Positions 39,110 through 47,759 of a stretch of DNA of 64,000 nt are shown here, piece after piece. The notes under the pieces are model-generated. The model was not told the DNA's origin, did no database searches, and was given only the letters and a program-made list of their open reading frames with translations. This DNA comes from Dactylosporangium roseum (lineage in GTDB: Bacteria > Actinomycetota > Actinomycetes > Mycobacteriales > Micromonosporaceae). Location of the stretch: the NCBI RefSeq assembly GCF_025264685.1, contig NZ_CP073721.1, forward strand, positions 310,001-374,000. Direction: 5' to 3'. Both the position numbers and the translations under genes were made by a program. The stretch's first letter is position 1. Each line of letters opens with the position of its first letter.

Positions 39110-39715
39110 ATGGATCCTTTCGCCCGCGCCCGGTCCGCAGCGCTGGACGCGTTGACGGGAGACGTAACCGGTCGGATCGCCTGGTACTACCACCACGGCG
39201 GCAATTACGCCGGGGGGTCGTTCCTGTCCATCGAACCGAACGACCCGGCGCGTGTGACGGCCGCCGACCTGTTCGCAGTGGCGTTGCCCAATGCCGACAT
39301 CGGCCCCCGTGCGGCACGCCGCGTCCTCGGTGACCGTCAGCTTGCTATCGAGCTGCAGGCCGTGCCGACGAACGTCCGCCTCGAGGACACTGACGACACG
39401 ACGCTCGACGCAGTGGACCGATGCTACGAGACAGTGAAACGGCTGTTCGTTGACTCGACAGCCAGGCAGTCGGAGCCATGGGTAGCACCGGCGAAGCTCA
39501 TGGCTCGGAAACGCCCCTGGCTGCTGCCAGTGCGTGACAAGAAGGTCCGGCGGTTCCTAGGCATCGAACAACCCTACTGGTACCGGACGGACTGGAAGAT
39601 CTACCAGAGCCTCATGCGCGACGAGGAGGTACGAGGACTGCTCAACGACCTGGCCGCCCCCGACCCACCGCTGCGCGTACTCGACGTGGCACTGTGGACG
39701 AAGGCGAGGCAGTAG
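39110..39715 (+). CDS. DUF6308 family protein
   Basis: 201 residues matching the DUF6308 pattern: YYHHGGNYAGGSFLSIEPND, VTAADLFAVALPNADIGPRA, and WVAPAKLMARKRPWLLPVRD. Function unknown. ATG 39110. Only one base separates its stop from the ATG of the next gene, so the two are a coupled pair inside the defence cluster. Confidence 0.7.
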   Translation: MDPFARARSAALDALTGDVTGRIAWYYHHGGNYAGGSFLSIEPNDPARVTAADLFAVALPNADIGPRAARRVLGDRQLAIELQAVPTNVRLEDTDDTTLDAVDRCYETVKRLFVDSTARQSEPWVAPAKLMARKRPWLLPVRDKKVRRFLGIEQPYWYRTDWKIYQSLMRDEEVRGLLNDLAAPDPPLRVLDVALWTKARQ

Positions 39716-39716
39716 C

Positions 39717-40574
39717 ATGCCGATCTTGCTCAAGCACCAGCCCTGGAACAACGGAACACAGGAGGAGCGCGACTACGAGGTCGAATGGAACATGTGGCAG
39801 CGCAGACAGCCGCCGTTCCATGACCTCGAGGTCGGCACCCAGGTGGTTCTCGTCAGCGCGGGCGGCCCGAACGCGGGCAAACTGACCTGGCAGGTCGAGG
39901 TCGTTGACGTCATCAAGGGCCGGTACGAGACCCATGACGAAGCCTGGCGCCTGATACGGCCGCTCGGGGTTCCGAAGGCCGTTTTCATGAACCAGGACTA
40001 CACCGTCAACGCTGCTCCGGCTGGCTGGCTTCTGGCCTGGGCCTACCGGCCGGTCCGGAAGATCATGCAGCCGCGTACGGCGGAGCACCACATCGGGCGA
40101 AACGGCTGGGGCGTCACCGACGCTGTGCAGGTCGGTGGTGGCAATGCCGGAGACGGGCAGGGTCGGCTACCTGATCCGCAGCTGCGACGGAAGGTCGAGC
40201 TCGCCGCGATGCGTAAAGTCCGGGAGTGGCTGGTTGACCAAGGGTACGGCAGTCGCAGCATTCGTGACACGTCGGCGACCTGCCCATACGACTACGAGGT
40301 CGGACCCGCCCATGCACCGAAGCTCCGGGTGGAGGTCAAAGGCACGCTTGGCGGACGCGGGCCGGTCATCGTCACGGCCGGCGAGGTGTTGTCGGCGCGC
40401 CAGGGAGGCGTCCGCACAGCGCTCGCTGTCGTTCATGACATCGAGCTGACCCTGCGAGTTGACGGCACCTGGGAGGCCACCGGCGGCCAGGTCTGGGTCG
40501 ACGAGCACTGGGTGCCCACCGACGAGACCCTCGAGCCGCTGCAGTACCGGCACCAGCCTGACTTCGGTCGTTGA
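39717..40574 (+). CDS. DUF3883 (PD-(D/E)XK-like) protein with EVE/PUA-like N-terminus
   Basis: 285 residues. The N-terminal half (TQVVLVSAGGPNAGKLTWQV, DYTVNAAPAGWLLAWAYRPV) has the look of an EVE/PUA-like domain, a fold that reads modified bases; this is tentative. The C-terminal half is DUF3883-like, a nuclease-fold domain: CPYDYEVGPAHAPKLRVEVK, then GRGPVIVTAGEVLSARQGGV. ATG 39717 starts one base after the DUF6308 stop. Lying beside a methyltransferase and another nuclease, it may restrict modified or foreign DNA (inference). Confidence 0.65.
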   Translation: MPILLKHQPWNNGTQEERDYEVEWNMWQRRQPPFHDLEVGTQVVLVSAGGPNAGKLTWQVEVVDVIKGRYETHDEAWRLIRPLGVPKAVFMNQDYTVNAAPAGWLLAWAYRPVRKIMQPRTAEHHIGRNGWGVTDAVQVGGGNAGDGQGRLPDPQLRRKVELAAMRKVREWLVDQGYGSRSIRDTSATCPYDYEVGPAHAPKLRVEVKGTLGGRGPVIVTAGEVLSARQGGVRTALAVVHDIELTLRVDGTWEATGGQVWVDEHWVPTDETLEPLQYRHQPDFGR

Positions 40575-40733
40575 CAGCACGGCGCCCGGGAAGTCCTACG
40601 AGCAAGTGCGGCCGCCCGAGACGAGTCGGCTTGAACGTTGGCCGCCGCGCTGTGATGGCCTCTTGCGTAAAACTAAAGTGCTGATGGTAGATTGCCGGCA
40701 GTAGATAAAGATCCGCACCCATGCGGAGGTGTG

Positions 40734-41549
40734 ATGGAGTCGGTCGCTGGTCTGTCCCAGTGGGCGGCCGCCAAGTTTGGGCGGTACGCCGACGTGGTGA
40801 CGCAGCTGGCACCGCAGGCGATCGCCGCTGCAGTCGCCCGGCAGATCGACGCACATGAGGCCTCGGGTCTGCGAACCAGACATGCGTACGGTGGTGCATG
40901 GCCTGTTCAATACGAGGAGCTGGTTCGGCAACTGGGCAGGCAGGAAGGCGTCGAAGTCGTACGTCCACGCGGGTCGGCGGTCCACATGGTGCTGGTCAAC
41001 GGCTGTCTGCTGGTGCCGTTCCGCTATGCCGACAACCTGGCCACGAATGTGACGGATCCCCGCGTCGCCAGCAAGCTGAGCAAAACGTGCCGCGAGCTTC
41101 TGGGCCAGTTCGGGCCGCAGCTCGAGACCGAGCAGCCGACTTTGTCGGATGGGCTGTTCCCGCTGCCTGCAAGCGTCGTCGAACCGTCAGAACCGCGTCT
41201 TCTCGGAGATGCAGAGCCGGACGCGATTGTGCTGGTCGTGTTCGCGGCGAACGAGCAGGCCGGGCTTCTGCGTGTCGGCTTCGCCGAAGCGGCGCTGCAC
41301 GACAGTGGTGACGTGCAGTGGCAGCACATCGAGTGGCTACCGCTGCCAACAACGCCCTCCGAGGCAGAGTTCGGACGTCCGCTCCTCGCCGCCGGGCCGC
41401 TACGCCCGACAGCGGCCGGCACACGCTTCGACGACGCCCCACTGCCAGAGCCGATCGTGAACCCGCGGACCGCCCAGGAACGCCTCACCCGCCCGACCGG
41501 CGAGCAAGAGGGCGGCACTCCGCCGCGAACCAACGATGACCGACGCTGA
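40734..41549 (+). CDS. Unknown protein coupled to HTH-ImmA protease
   Basis: 271 residues, no domain recognised. N-terminal MESVAGLSQWAAAKFGRYAD, then a core VHMVLVNGCLLVPFRYADNL and DAIVLVVFAANEQAGLLRVG, with a disordered Pro/Arg tail. ATG 40734 has an ideal GGAGGT four bases upstream. The tail overlaps the next gene by 14 bp. The 160-bp leader contains the lowest-GC stretch nearby (CGTAAAACTAAAGTGCTGAT), probably the promoter. Likely the partner, and possibly the substrate, of the protease encoded next. Confidence 0.6.
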   Translation: MESVAGLSQWAAAKFGRYADVVTQLAPQAIAAAVARQIDAHEASGLRTRHAYGGAWPVQYEELVRQLGRQEGVEVVRPRGSAVHMVLVNGCLLVPFRYADNLATNVTDPRVASKLSKTCRELLGQFGPQLETEQPTLSDGLFPLPASVVEPSEPRLLGDAEPDAIVLVVFAANEQAGLLRVGFAEAALHDSGDVQWQHIEWLPLPTTPSEAEFGRPLLAAGPLRPTAAGTRFDDAPLPEPIVNPRTAQERLTRPTGEQEGGTPPRTNDDRR

Positions 41550-42717
41550 GCACCTGCACCTCGCCTTCACTCATGACGCCGCCGACAACAGGCAGCTGCC
41601 AACGGCTGCATCAGTGGCGCGCGTCTTCGACCCCTCCCGGTTGACCCAGGCCCGGCATCTGGCCGGCAGGACGAAGCGCCAGGTCGCCGAGGCCATCGGT
41701 GTCACCCCGGCCGCGGTCGGCCAGTACGAGGCCGGCACGAAACCACGAGCCGAGCTGGTCGAGCCGCTCGCGGCGTTCCTGAACGTCCCCGTGCAGTTCT
41801 TCGCCGCCGGCCGACCACACGCCAAGCTCGACACATCCGCCGCGCACTTCCGACACCTGCGCTCATCCAAGGCCTACCAGCGAGCGAAAGCAGTAGCGTT
41901 CGTCGAGCAACTGTGGGAGCTGACCCATGCACTGGAACAGTGGGTGCGGCTACCTCAGGTCGACGTGCCCGGCTTCGCGGGCGGGGAGGTCGAGCCAGGC
42001 GTGGAGCTGCCGGCGGCACCAGCAGACGCCGCGCGAGCGCTGCGCCAACACTGGCAGCTCGGCACCGGACCAATACCCCACCTGGTCCGAACCTTGGAGA
42101 TGCGCGGAATCATCATCGCCTTGGCGCCCCTTGCCGACGGGGACGCCGCCACCGTCGATGCCTTCTCGACCTCCCGGCTACCACGCCCGACCATGGTGGT
42201 CACCAGAGACCGTGCCGATGATGTGTACTGGCACCGGTTCACGGTCGCGCACGAGCTCGGGCATCTCGTGCTGCACGGCGACACCATCCCGGGCGACACC
42301 GCCCAGGAACGCGAAGCAGACGCCTTCGCCGCGGAGTTCCTCACGCCACAGGCAAGCATCCTGCCGGACCTGCCGGGCCGGCTGAACTTCACGATCCTCG
42401 CCGAGCTGCAGTCAATCTGGGGTGTGTCGATCAACAGCCTGCTATACCGCTGCCGAGAGGTCGGACTGTTCTCCGACTCGACCGCAGCACGGGCATACCA
42501 GCGCCTGAGGCAGCTGCGCAACGACGGTGCGTTCGCGCCGCAGCCAATCGCAGGGTTCACCGGCGAGCAGCCGACACTCCTCGCCCGAGCGTTCGCCGTC
42601 GCTGCGGAGCAAGGTTTGACGATGCCCACACTGGCCGAGCAGCTAGCGTGGCCGCTTCCGCGGGTGCGTGAGCTGCTGGGCACGAGTGATCATCGTCCGA
42701 TGCTACGTCTCGTCTGA
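41536..42717 (+). CDS. XRE regulator fused to ImmA/IrrE metallopeptidase
   Basis: 393 residues. An HTH (RLTQARHLAGRTKRQVAEAI, VTPAAVGQYEAGTKPRAELV, residues 32-80) is followed by an ImmA/IrrE zinc protease with HELGHLVLHGD and EREADAFAAEFLTPQA (HExxH plus distal Glu). Such proteins cleave repressors or activate defence and mobile-element genes on DNA damage. It overlaps the preceding gene by 14 bp, so the pair is one unit. Probably regulates this cluster or the island. Confidence 0.85.
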   Translation: MTDAEHLHLAFTHDAADNRQLPTAASVARVFDPSRLTQARHLAGRTKRQVAEAIGVTPAAVGQYEAGTKPRAELVEPLAAFLNVPVQFFAAGRPHAKLDTSAAHFRHLRSSKAYQRAKAVAFVEQLWELTHALEQWVRLPQVDVPGFAGGEVEPGVELPAAPADAARALRQHWQLGTGPIPHLVRTLEMRGIIIALAPLADGDAATVDAFSTSRLPRPTMVVTRDRADDVYWHRFTVAHELGHLVLHGDTIPGDTAQEREADAFAAEFLTPQASILPDLPGRLNFTILAELQSIWGVSINSLLYRCREVGLFSDSTAARAYQRLRQLRNDGAFAPQPIAGFTGEQPTLLARAFAVAAEQGLTMPTLAEQLAWPLPRVRELLGTSDHRPMLRLV

Positions 42718-42828
42718 GACGGCTGGCTCGTCACGGCAGAGCTACCAACTCCCCCCACCAAACGGTACAGGTCATCAGGGGCACCACTGCCCTGATGCTC
42801 AGCACCGACCAATAGTAGGAAGAGCAAA

Positions 42829-43867
42829 GTGGCACCCACACGGACGTCCGCGAAGGACTCGCAGCTGGTCCTCCAGGGCTGTGTACGACAGCTTCCGCCG
42901 AGATGGCGTATGGCCGGAGTTCGACCGAGTGGACCGACAGCTTCTGCGGGCAGCGAAGGTCGATGTTGCACAGGTGGCGGCTCAGATTCCGCCCGACCTG
43001 ATGGCAACGGACGGCCCGCGCGGGGTCCCACCGCGTGGACATGACCGGATGCGGCTTACGGTTGCTGGCATCGCCTGTTGTGAGGGCGGCCGGGAGGACC
43101 TGGACTTGTTCTTCCATGCCCTGCGATGGATGGCGCAGCACGAGGCGAGACACTACCCCGAGCCCGGTAAGACCTCAGTCAAGGTCACGCGAGCAATGCT
43201 CGCCAAGGCGTTGCGGATACCTGCACGTGACGCCGTTCGACTGCGTCGACTGTCCGTGCTCCTTCGCGACGAACGGTGGGGCTCGGTGGGAAGCTGGCGC
43301 TCGACCGACGACCAAGACTGGTCCGTGAACGTCGGTCGCGACGTGCGGTACTTCCGGCGCGTGAGGAGCACCGACGACTTCATTGCCGCGACGACGGCCT
43401 GGCTGGAGCCCGTGACCGTTGCTACGCCGGCCGCGGACCTGCCGGGCGCGGCTTCCCCGCAGTCACCCGCAGAGCACGGCAGCTATGTCGACGAGCGGGT
43501 CTTCGACCTCGTCAGGCAGTCCGACGGCGCCCGCTGGGACTGCACGAAGCTTCTAGCCCTGCTGCGCGAACTGGACGACAACTACCGAGCCGGTAACGCC
43601 TACGCGGCCCACGCGCTGTTGCGCGCCGTGATGGACCATATCCCGCCACTGTTCGGCGAGACGACGTTCGCGCCTGTCGCCAACAACCATCCGTGGGGCA
43701 AGACAGACGGCAGATACATGAAGCGACTCGTCCACTTCCGCGATCAGGCCGACGACGTCATGCATCGACAGATCAGCCGAACCCCATGTGTGCTCACGAT
43801 GGAGGACATGCCGGCCCGCGCCGCAGTCAACCGATTCCTCCTCGGCTGCGTCAGCAAGCTTGCGTAA
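42829..43867 (+). pseudogene. Uncharacterised protein gene with single-base frameshift
   Basis: GTG 42829 (behind GGAAGAG) opens MAPTRTSAKDSQLVLQ, and the sequence then continues in the next frame as AVYDSFRRDGVWPEFDRVDR through to the stop at 43867. Removing one G from the GGG at about 42876-42878 would join LVLQ directly to AVYDSF, a natural family start. The C-terminal half (PPLFGETTFAPVANNHPWGK, FRDQADDVMHRQIS) resembles a widespread domain of unknown function. Either a recent inactivation or a sequence error. GTG 42881 is an alternative intact start. Confidence 0.65.
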
Positions 43868-44543
43868 CCGCTGACAACAGACCGCCCGAGGACCCCACCA
43901 GTACGGCCGCACCTCCTGACACCGACGCGACGCGAACCGAACAGTGCCGGGCGGGCACGCGCACGGCCGGAGCCTTCACGACCTCCGACCCGGCTTCGCA
44001 CGCTCGTGTCGGTACTTGCTGAGTAGCGCGGCGTGCGGTGCGCTGTACCCAATCGAGCAGCACAACAGCCCGACTGCACCATAAGCAGGCCGGCGTGTCG
44101 TTATGGTGCGGCGACGCCGTTCCGGGCCCGACGCCCTGTGCCCCGACGCGTGCACAGACTACCGCCCGACCTCCGGATTATCCTCATGAGAGACTCCGCG
44201 GGAACGATCAGGATCTCTGCGGCGAACGCGGCCGGCCCGCGGACGATGGCAGACCGAACCCTGGGTTAGCGCGGGTGACTACAGCGACCCCTGGTGTCGG
44301 CCGCCATAGTCACCCGCCCGGGCCGCGAGCTGCTCGTCGAGGCTGCGCCCGGAGCCGGCCCCGGGACGGCAGCCTATTGCCGCGCCCGCGGCAGCTCCGC
44401 GCATGTGGCGGCTCGGCGGAGCCTGGCATGTAGCCGCAGCCCGGCGACGCGTTTCCCGCCAACATCGGCACTCATCCGGTGACCTTTACCTCGGCAGAAT
44501 CGGTGACCTCGTACCAGGTGCTCGGGTCGACGAATGAAGACGA
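43868..44543. other. 676-bp gene-free region with two hairpins
   Basis: No convincing gene. It contains a 9-bp perfect inverted repeat GCACCATAA/TTATGGTGC (44076-44084 and 44101-44109, 16-nt loop) and an 11-bp perfect one GCGGGTGACTA/TAGTCACCCGC (44271-44281 and 44307-44317, 25-nt loop). It lies just downstream of the integrase gene. The hairpins may be terminators or relics of an attachment or recombination site. Confidence 0.5.
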
Positions 44544-45992
44544 TCATCGGGCGCGAGGAACCAGCGCGGCCGCAGCCTCTGCCGCTTCGCGAGCCACCTG
44601 CGGCAGGACCGACGTGTACGTGTTCGCGGTCAGCACGATAGTGGAGTGGCGCAGCATCGCCTGGACAGTCTTGATGTCCGCACCTCCGGCGAGAGCAAGC
44701 GTGGCGGCGCCATGGCGCAGGTCATGCAGCCGTATCGGTGGTAGGCCGGTTTCGGCGATGGCTTCCTTGAAGTGGCGGGTGACGTAGTCGGGGTGGATCA
44801 TGCTGCCGTCCTCGCGGGTGAAGACGAGGCCGGTCTCGACCCAGGCCACGCCTGCTCGCTCGCGGAGGTCGTGCTGGTGTTCGAGGTGTTCGCGGAGCAG
44901 CCGGGCGGTGGTGGTGTCCAGGGCGATGGTGGCTTCGCTGCCGTCGGTCTTCGGGGCGGTGAGGTTGAGTTTCCACGCCTCGACGACGACCTGGTGCCGC
45001 ACGGTCAGCGTGAGCGCGTCGAGGTCGAGATCGGCGCGGTGCAGGCCGCACGCCTCGCCGCGGCGCAGTCCGCGCAGGGCGATGAGGTGGTACATGGCGT
45101 ACAGCGGGTCGTCGATGATGTGGTCGAGGAACGCGCCGGTCTGCTCGGCGGTCCACACCATGACCGGCGACGGGATGTGGCCGGTGCGCCGCCATTCCGC
45201 GACTCGCTGGTCGGTCCAGATGAGTGGCTTCACCGACCGTACCGGCGGCAGTTCGACGTGAGTGGCGGCGTTGTAGGTGATCATCTGGCGGCGCATGGCG
45301 GCGTTAAGCGCGGCCCGCAGGGCAGCCTGGATCCGTCGCTGTGCGGCCGGTCCGGCCGGCTTCATCGTGCGGCGGTCACCGTCAAAGCGCTGGCCCAGGT
45401 TCAGGTCGGGGTCGGCGAGGTACGCCTGGAACGCCTCATTGTGGGCGTTGATCGCGTCGAACATGGCGGCGACGTGCTTGCCGGTGAGCCGGACCAGTTT
45501 GATGTGGCCGAGGTGCGGCTTGAGGTACTTGCGGATGTTGTCGGCGTAGTTGCGGCGGGTCGTCTCGCGCAGTGAGCGGCGCCCGGCGAGCCAGGCGTCG
45601 AGCCATTCGCCGACGGTGACGTCGTCGTGTTCGCCGTCGCTGTGCAGCAGCCGGCGGACGGTGGCCTGGTCGGGGAGTGGCTCGCGGCGGCTGATGGCGC
45701 CGGCGATGAGGTCGCCGACGCGGGTCGCATCTGAAGGTTCGTCGGCGAGGGCGAGCAGGGTGCGGATGCGGTCGAGTTCGGTGTCGGCGTCGGCTTTGGT
45801 GGCGAAGCCGCCGCGGCGTAGTGGGCGGCGTTTGCCGTCCGCGGTTGGTGGGAGTTCGCATTGGTACTGCCAGATGCCGTGCGTCGGGTGCCACGAGCCG
45901 CCCGGTCGGCGCAGTTTCGGGCACGCGCGGCCGTAGGGGCGGCCGGTGGCGGGGTTGGTGCAGCTGCACCGCTTGTAGGTGGTGCCGTTCAA
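44544..45992 (-). CDS. int: Tyrosine-family site-specific integrase
   Basis: 482 residues. A zinc-like N-terminus (YKRCSCTNPATGRPYGRACP), a SAM-like core-binding domain (VGEWLDAWLAGRRSLRETTR), and the catalytic domain with ALRGLRRGEACGL (first Arg), RLHDLRHGAATLALAGG (H-x-x-R), MLRHSTIVLTANTY (His and nucleophile Tyr). Starts at TTG 45992, which has CAGGAGG upstream and overlaps the excisionase stop as TTGA; this coupling fixes the start. It presumably integrated the island into tRNA-Thr, although it lies 7 kb from the nearer att site. Confidence 0.9.
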   Translation of the reverse strand: MNGTTYKRCSCTNPATGRPYGRACPKLRRPGGSWHPTHGIWQYQCELPPTADGKRRPLRRGGFATKADADTELDRIRTLLALADEPSDATRVGDLIAGAISRREPLPDQATVRRLLHSDGEHDDVTVGEWLDAWLAGRRSLRETTRRNYADNIRKYLKPHLGHIKLVRLTGKHVAAMFDAINAHNEAFQAYLADPDLNLGQRFDGDRRTMKPAGPAAQRRIQAALRAALNAAMRRQMITYNAATHVELPPVRSVKPLIWTDQRVAEWRRTGHIPSPVMVWTAEQTGAFLDHIIDDPLYAMYHLIALRGLRRGEACGLHRADLDLDALTLTVRHQVVVEAWKLNLTAPKTDGSEATIALDTTTARLLREHLEHQHDLRERAGVAWVETGLVFTREDGSMIHPDYVTRHFKEAIAETGLPPIRLHDLRHGAATLALAGGADIKTVQAMLRHSTIVLTANTYTSVLPQVAREAAEAAAALVPRAR

Positions 45993-46291
45993 CCATGCCT
46001 CCTGACAGGCGTTCGGTGCGGGTCGCGGGTCGTGTCGATCGACGCTCCGCTTCGTGGGGTGGTCAAGTCGCCGGTACCGGTGGGGTCGACGATGGCGAGC
46101 AGGTGGACGACGGCGACGCGGTAGCGGCGGCCGACTCGCAGGACCGGGACGGGGAAGTCGCCGGCGGCGGCGAGGGCGTAGGCGGTGGAGCGGCCGATGC
46201 CGAGTACGGCGGCGGCGGTAGGCAGGTCGGTGACGGCGCCGAGTGCGCGGATGTCGTCGACGGTCCAGATGCGTGCTTCGGTGGTGGACAC
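45989..46291 (-). CDS. xis: Excisionase-like helix-turn-helix protein
   Basis: 100 residues. A MerR/HTH_17-type fold: LPTAAAVLGIGRSTAYALAA, GDFPVPVLRVGRRYRVAVVH. The usual small partner encoded directly before the integrase in actinomycete integrative elements, where it directs excision. Overlaps int by four bases. Confidence 0.85.
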   Translation of the reverse strand: MSTTEARIWTVDDIRALGAVTDLPTAAAVLGIGRSTAYALAAAGDFPVPVLRVGRRYRVAVVHLLAIVDPTGTGDLTTPRSGASIDTTRDPHRTPVRRHG

Positions 46292-46308
46292 GGTGGTTCC
46301 TCTCAGGC

Positions 46309-46937
46309 ATGGGCTGGGACGATTGCGTCATGCATGACCCCGCGCGGCTGGTTGATCGCGAGAACTGGTCCGGTGGCTTCTACGGGCTGGACATCGAGCT
46401 CGGCAACGTGGGTCCGCAGCGGCTGCAGTCGGCACTGACGCGGCTGTGGGCTGCCGGGCGCATTGAGGGCTGCTACGCCGATCCGCGGACGTTCGGCACG
46501 GACCGGCTGGTTTCGTTACCGCTGCGGGTGTCTTCACTCGAGGAGCACGGACTGATTGCGGGGACGACTGCGTTGCCGTCCGGCCGTCGGGTGGTTTGTG
46601 CGTGTACGTCGGTCGAGTTTGACGGCGGGCAGCGGTGGCTGACGTTAATCTGCCGCTCGGCGCCCTTGCTCGTACCGATCGGCGGATCGGTGCCTTTCCG
46701 TTCGGTGATGACGGTGGCCCGGTGTCGTTGCGCTGGCGGCACCCGCTCGACGCGTGGCTGGGCACCATCGCGGATGCCGTTCACACGGAGGTCGGCATCG
46801 CCTGCGCGGTCATCGGGTTCGAGATCGACGCCGGGAAGGACGCCGCCTCGTTCGCGGCCGGGCTCCCTGAGCAGCGCTGGGAGGCGATCGCACTGCCAGG
46901 ACCGGACAGCTTGGTGCACACGCCGGCTAACCGGTGA
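46309..46937 (+). pseudogene. Hypothetical gene with frameshift
   Basis: ATG 46309 reads MGWDDCVMHDPARLVDRENW and SGGFYGLDIELGNVGPQRLQ to about 46638 (FDGGQRWL). Protein-like sequence then resumes one base over as DVNLPLGALARTDRRIGAFP and AVIGFEIDAGKDAASFAAGL, ending at 46937. The two halves clearly make one protein of about 208 residues, broken by a one-base shift near TGGCTGACG. No family recognised. Divergent from the excisionase gene. Confidence 0.55.
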
Positions 46938-47086
46938 ACCGGCGCGGCATAGCATGCCGGCGCTACCGTCTTGTCCATGGGAAGCGGGGGCACAATCGGC
47001 GGTGTCTGGGCCGCCGCAGATCTCCGTCCATCGGCTGAGCCGTTCACCGAGGAGTCGACAAGAACCGGCCCCACGGGGCGGATCTA

Positions 47087-47695
47087 GTGACGGGCGATCA
47101 GAGGCACGTCGCACCGCCCGTCCGGCTGCGGGTGCTTGGCCGGCCGACGATCGAGGGCGTTCCCGAGGACCATCACGTCCGCCCGCAGTCGCTGGAGTTC
47201 CTGACGTATCTCGTTGTCCGGGGAGGCTCGGCCTGGCAGGAGGACATCTTCGATGACCTGATGCCGGAGCCGTCACGGCGGCTCGCGGCGCAACGGCTGC
47301 ACACGTACACCTACAACCTGCGCCGCACCTTTGCGCTGGTCGGTGGCGAGCGGCCGTACCTACGCTTGAAGCGTCACCAGTACGTCCTGGACCGCGACGC
47401 CTTCGACGTCGACCTTTGGACGTTCCGCGACGCCCTCGCCGCGGCGGAGATGGACGCCGGGGCGGTGTACCGGGCTATCGCCGCGTATGGCGGACCGTTG
47501 GCCGCTGGCACCCGGTACCTGTGGATCGAGCGGTTCCGCGAGTCGGCCCGCCGGGCGTACGTTGACGCGGTAGTCGCCCTCGCCAAGGAACTGGCTGGAC
47601 GGTCCGACGACGCTGGACGAGTTCTCAACGAGGCGCTGCGACACCACCCGGACGACAGTGAGCTGTTGGACGCTCTTGCACGGGTGCGCAGGTGA
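47087..47695 (+). CDS. BTAD-domain protein, SARP-like
   Basis: 202 residues. An N-terminal winged-helix-like part (VRLRVLGRPTIEGVPEDHHV, LEFLTYLVVRGGSAWQEDIF) and a bacterial transcriptional activation domain (RLHTYTYNLRRTFALVGGER, FDVDLWTFRDALAAAEMDAG). It lacks the ATPase and TPR parts of the AfsR-like protein at 8222. Proteins with this C-terminal layout are common on actinomycete integrative elements; a regulatory role is likely. GTG 47087. Confidence 0.7.
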   Translation: MTGDQRHVAPPVRLRVLGRPTIEGVPEDHHVRPQSLEFLTYLVVRGGSAWQEDIFDDLMPEPSRRLAAQRLHTYTYNLRRTFALVGGERPYLRLKRHQYVLDRDAFDVDLWTFRDALAAAEMDAGAVYRAIAAYGGPLAAGTRYLWIERFRESARRAYVDAVVALAKELAGRSDDAGRVLNEALRHHPDDSELLDALARVRR

Positions 47696-47759
47696 GCCCG
47701 CCCGGTGCCGCTGTTTGGACGGGCTCACCTGTTTCCGCACACGCCGACCTACCGGCGGG

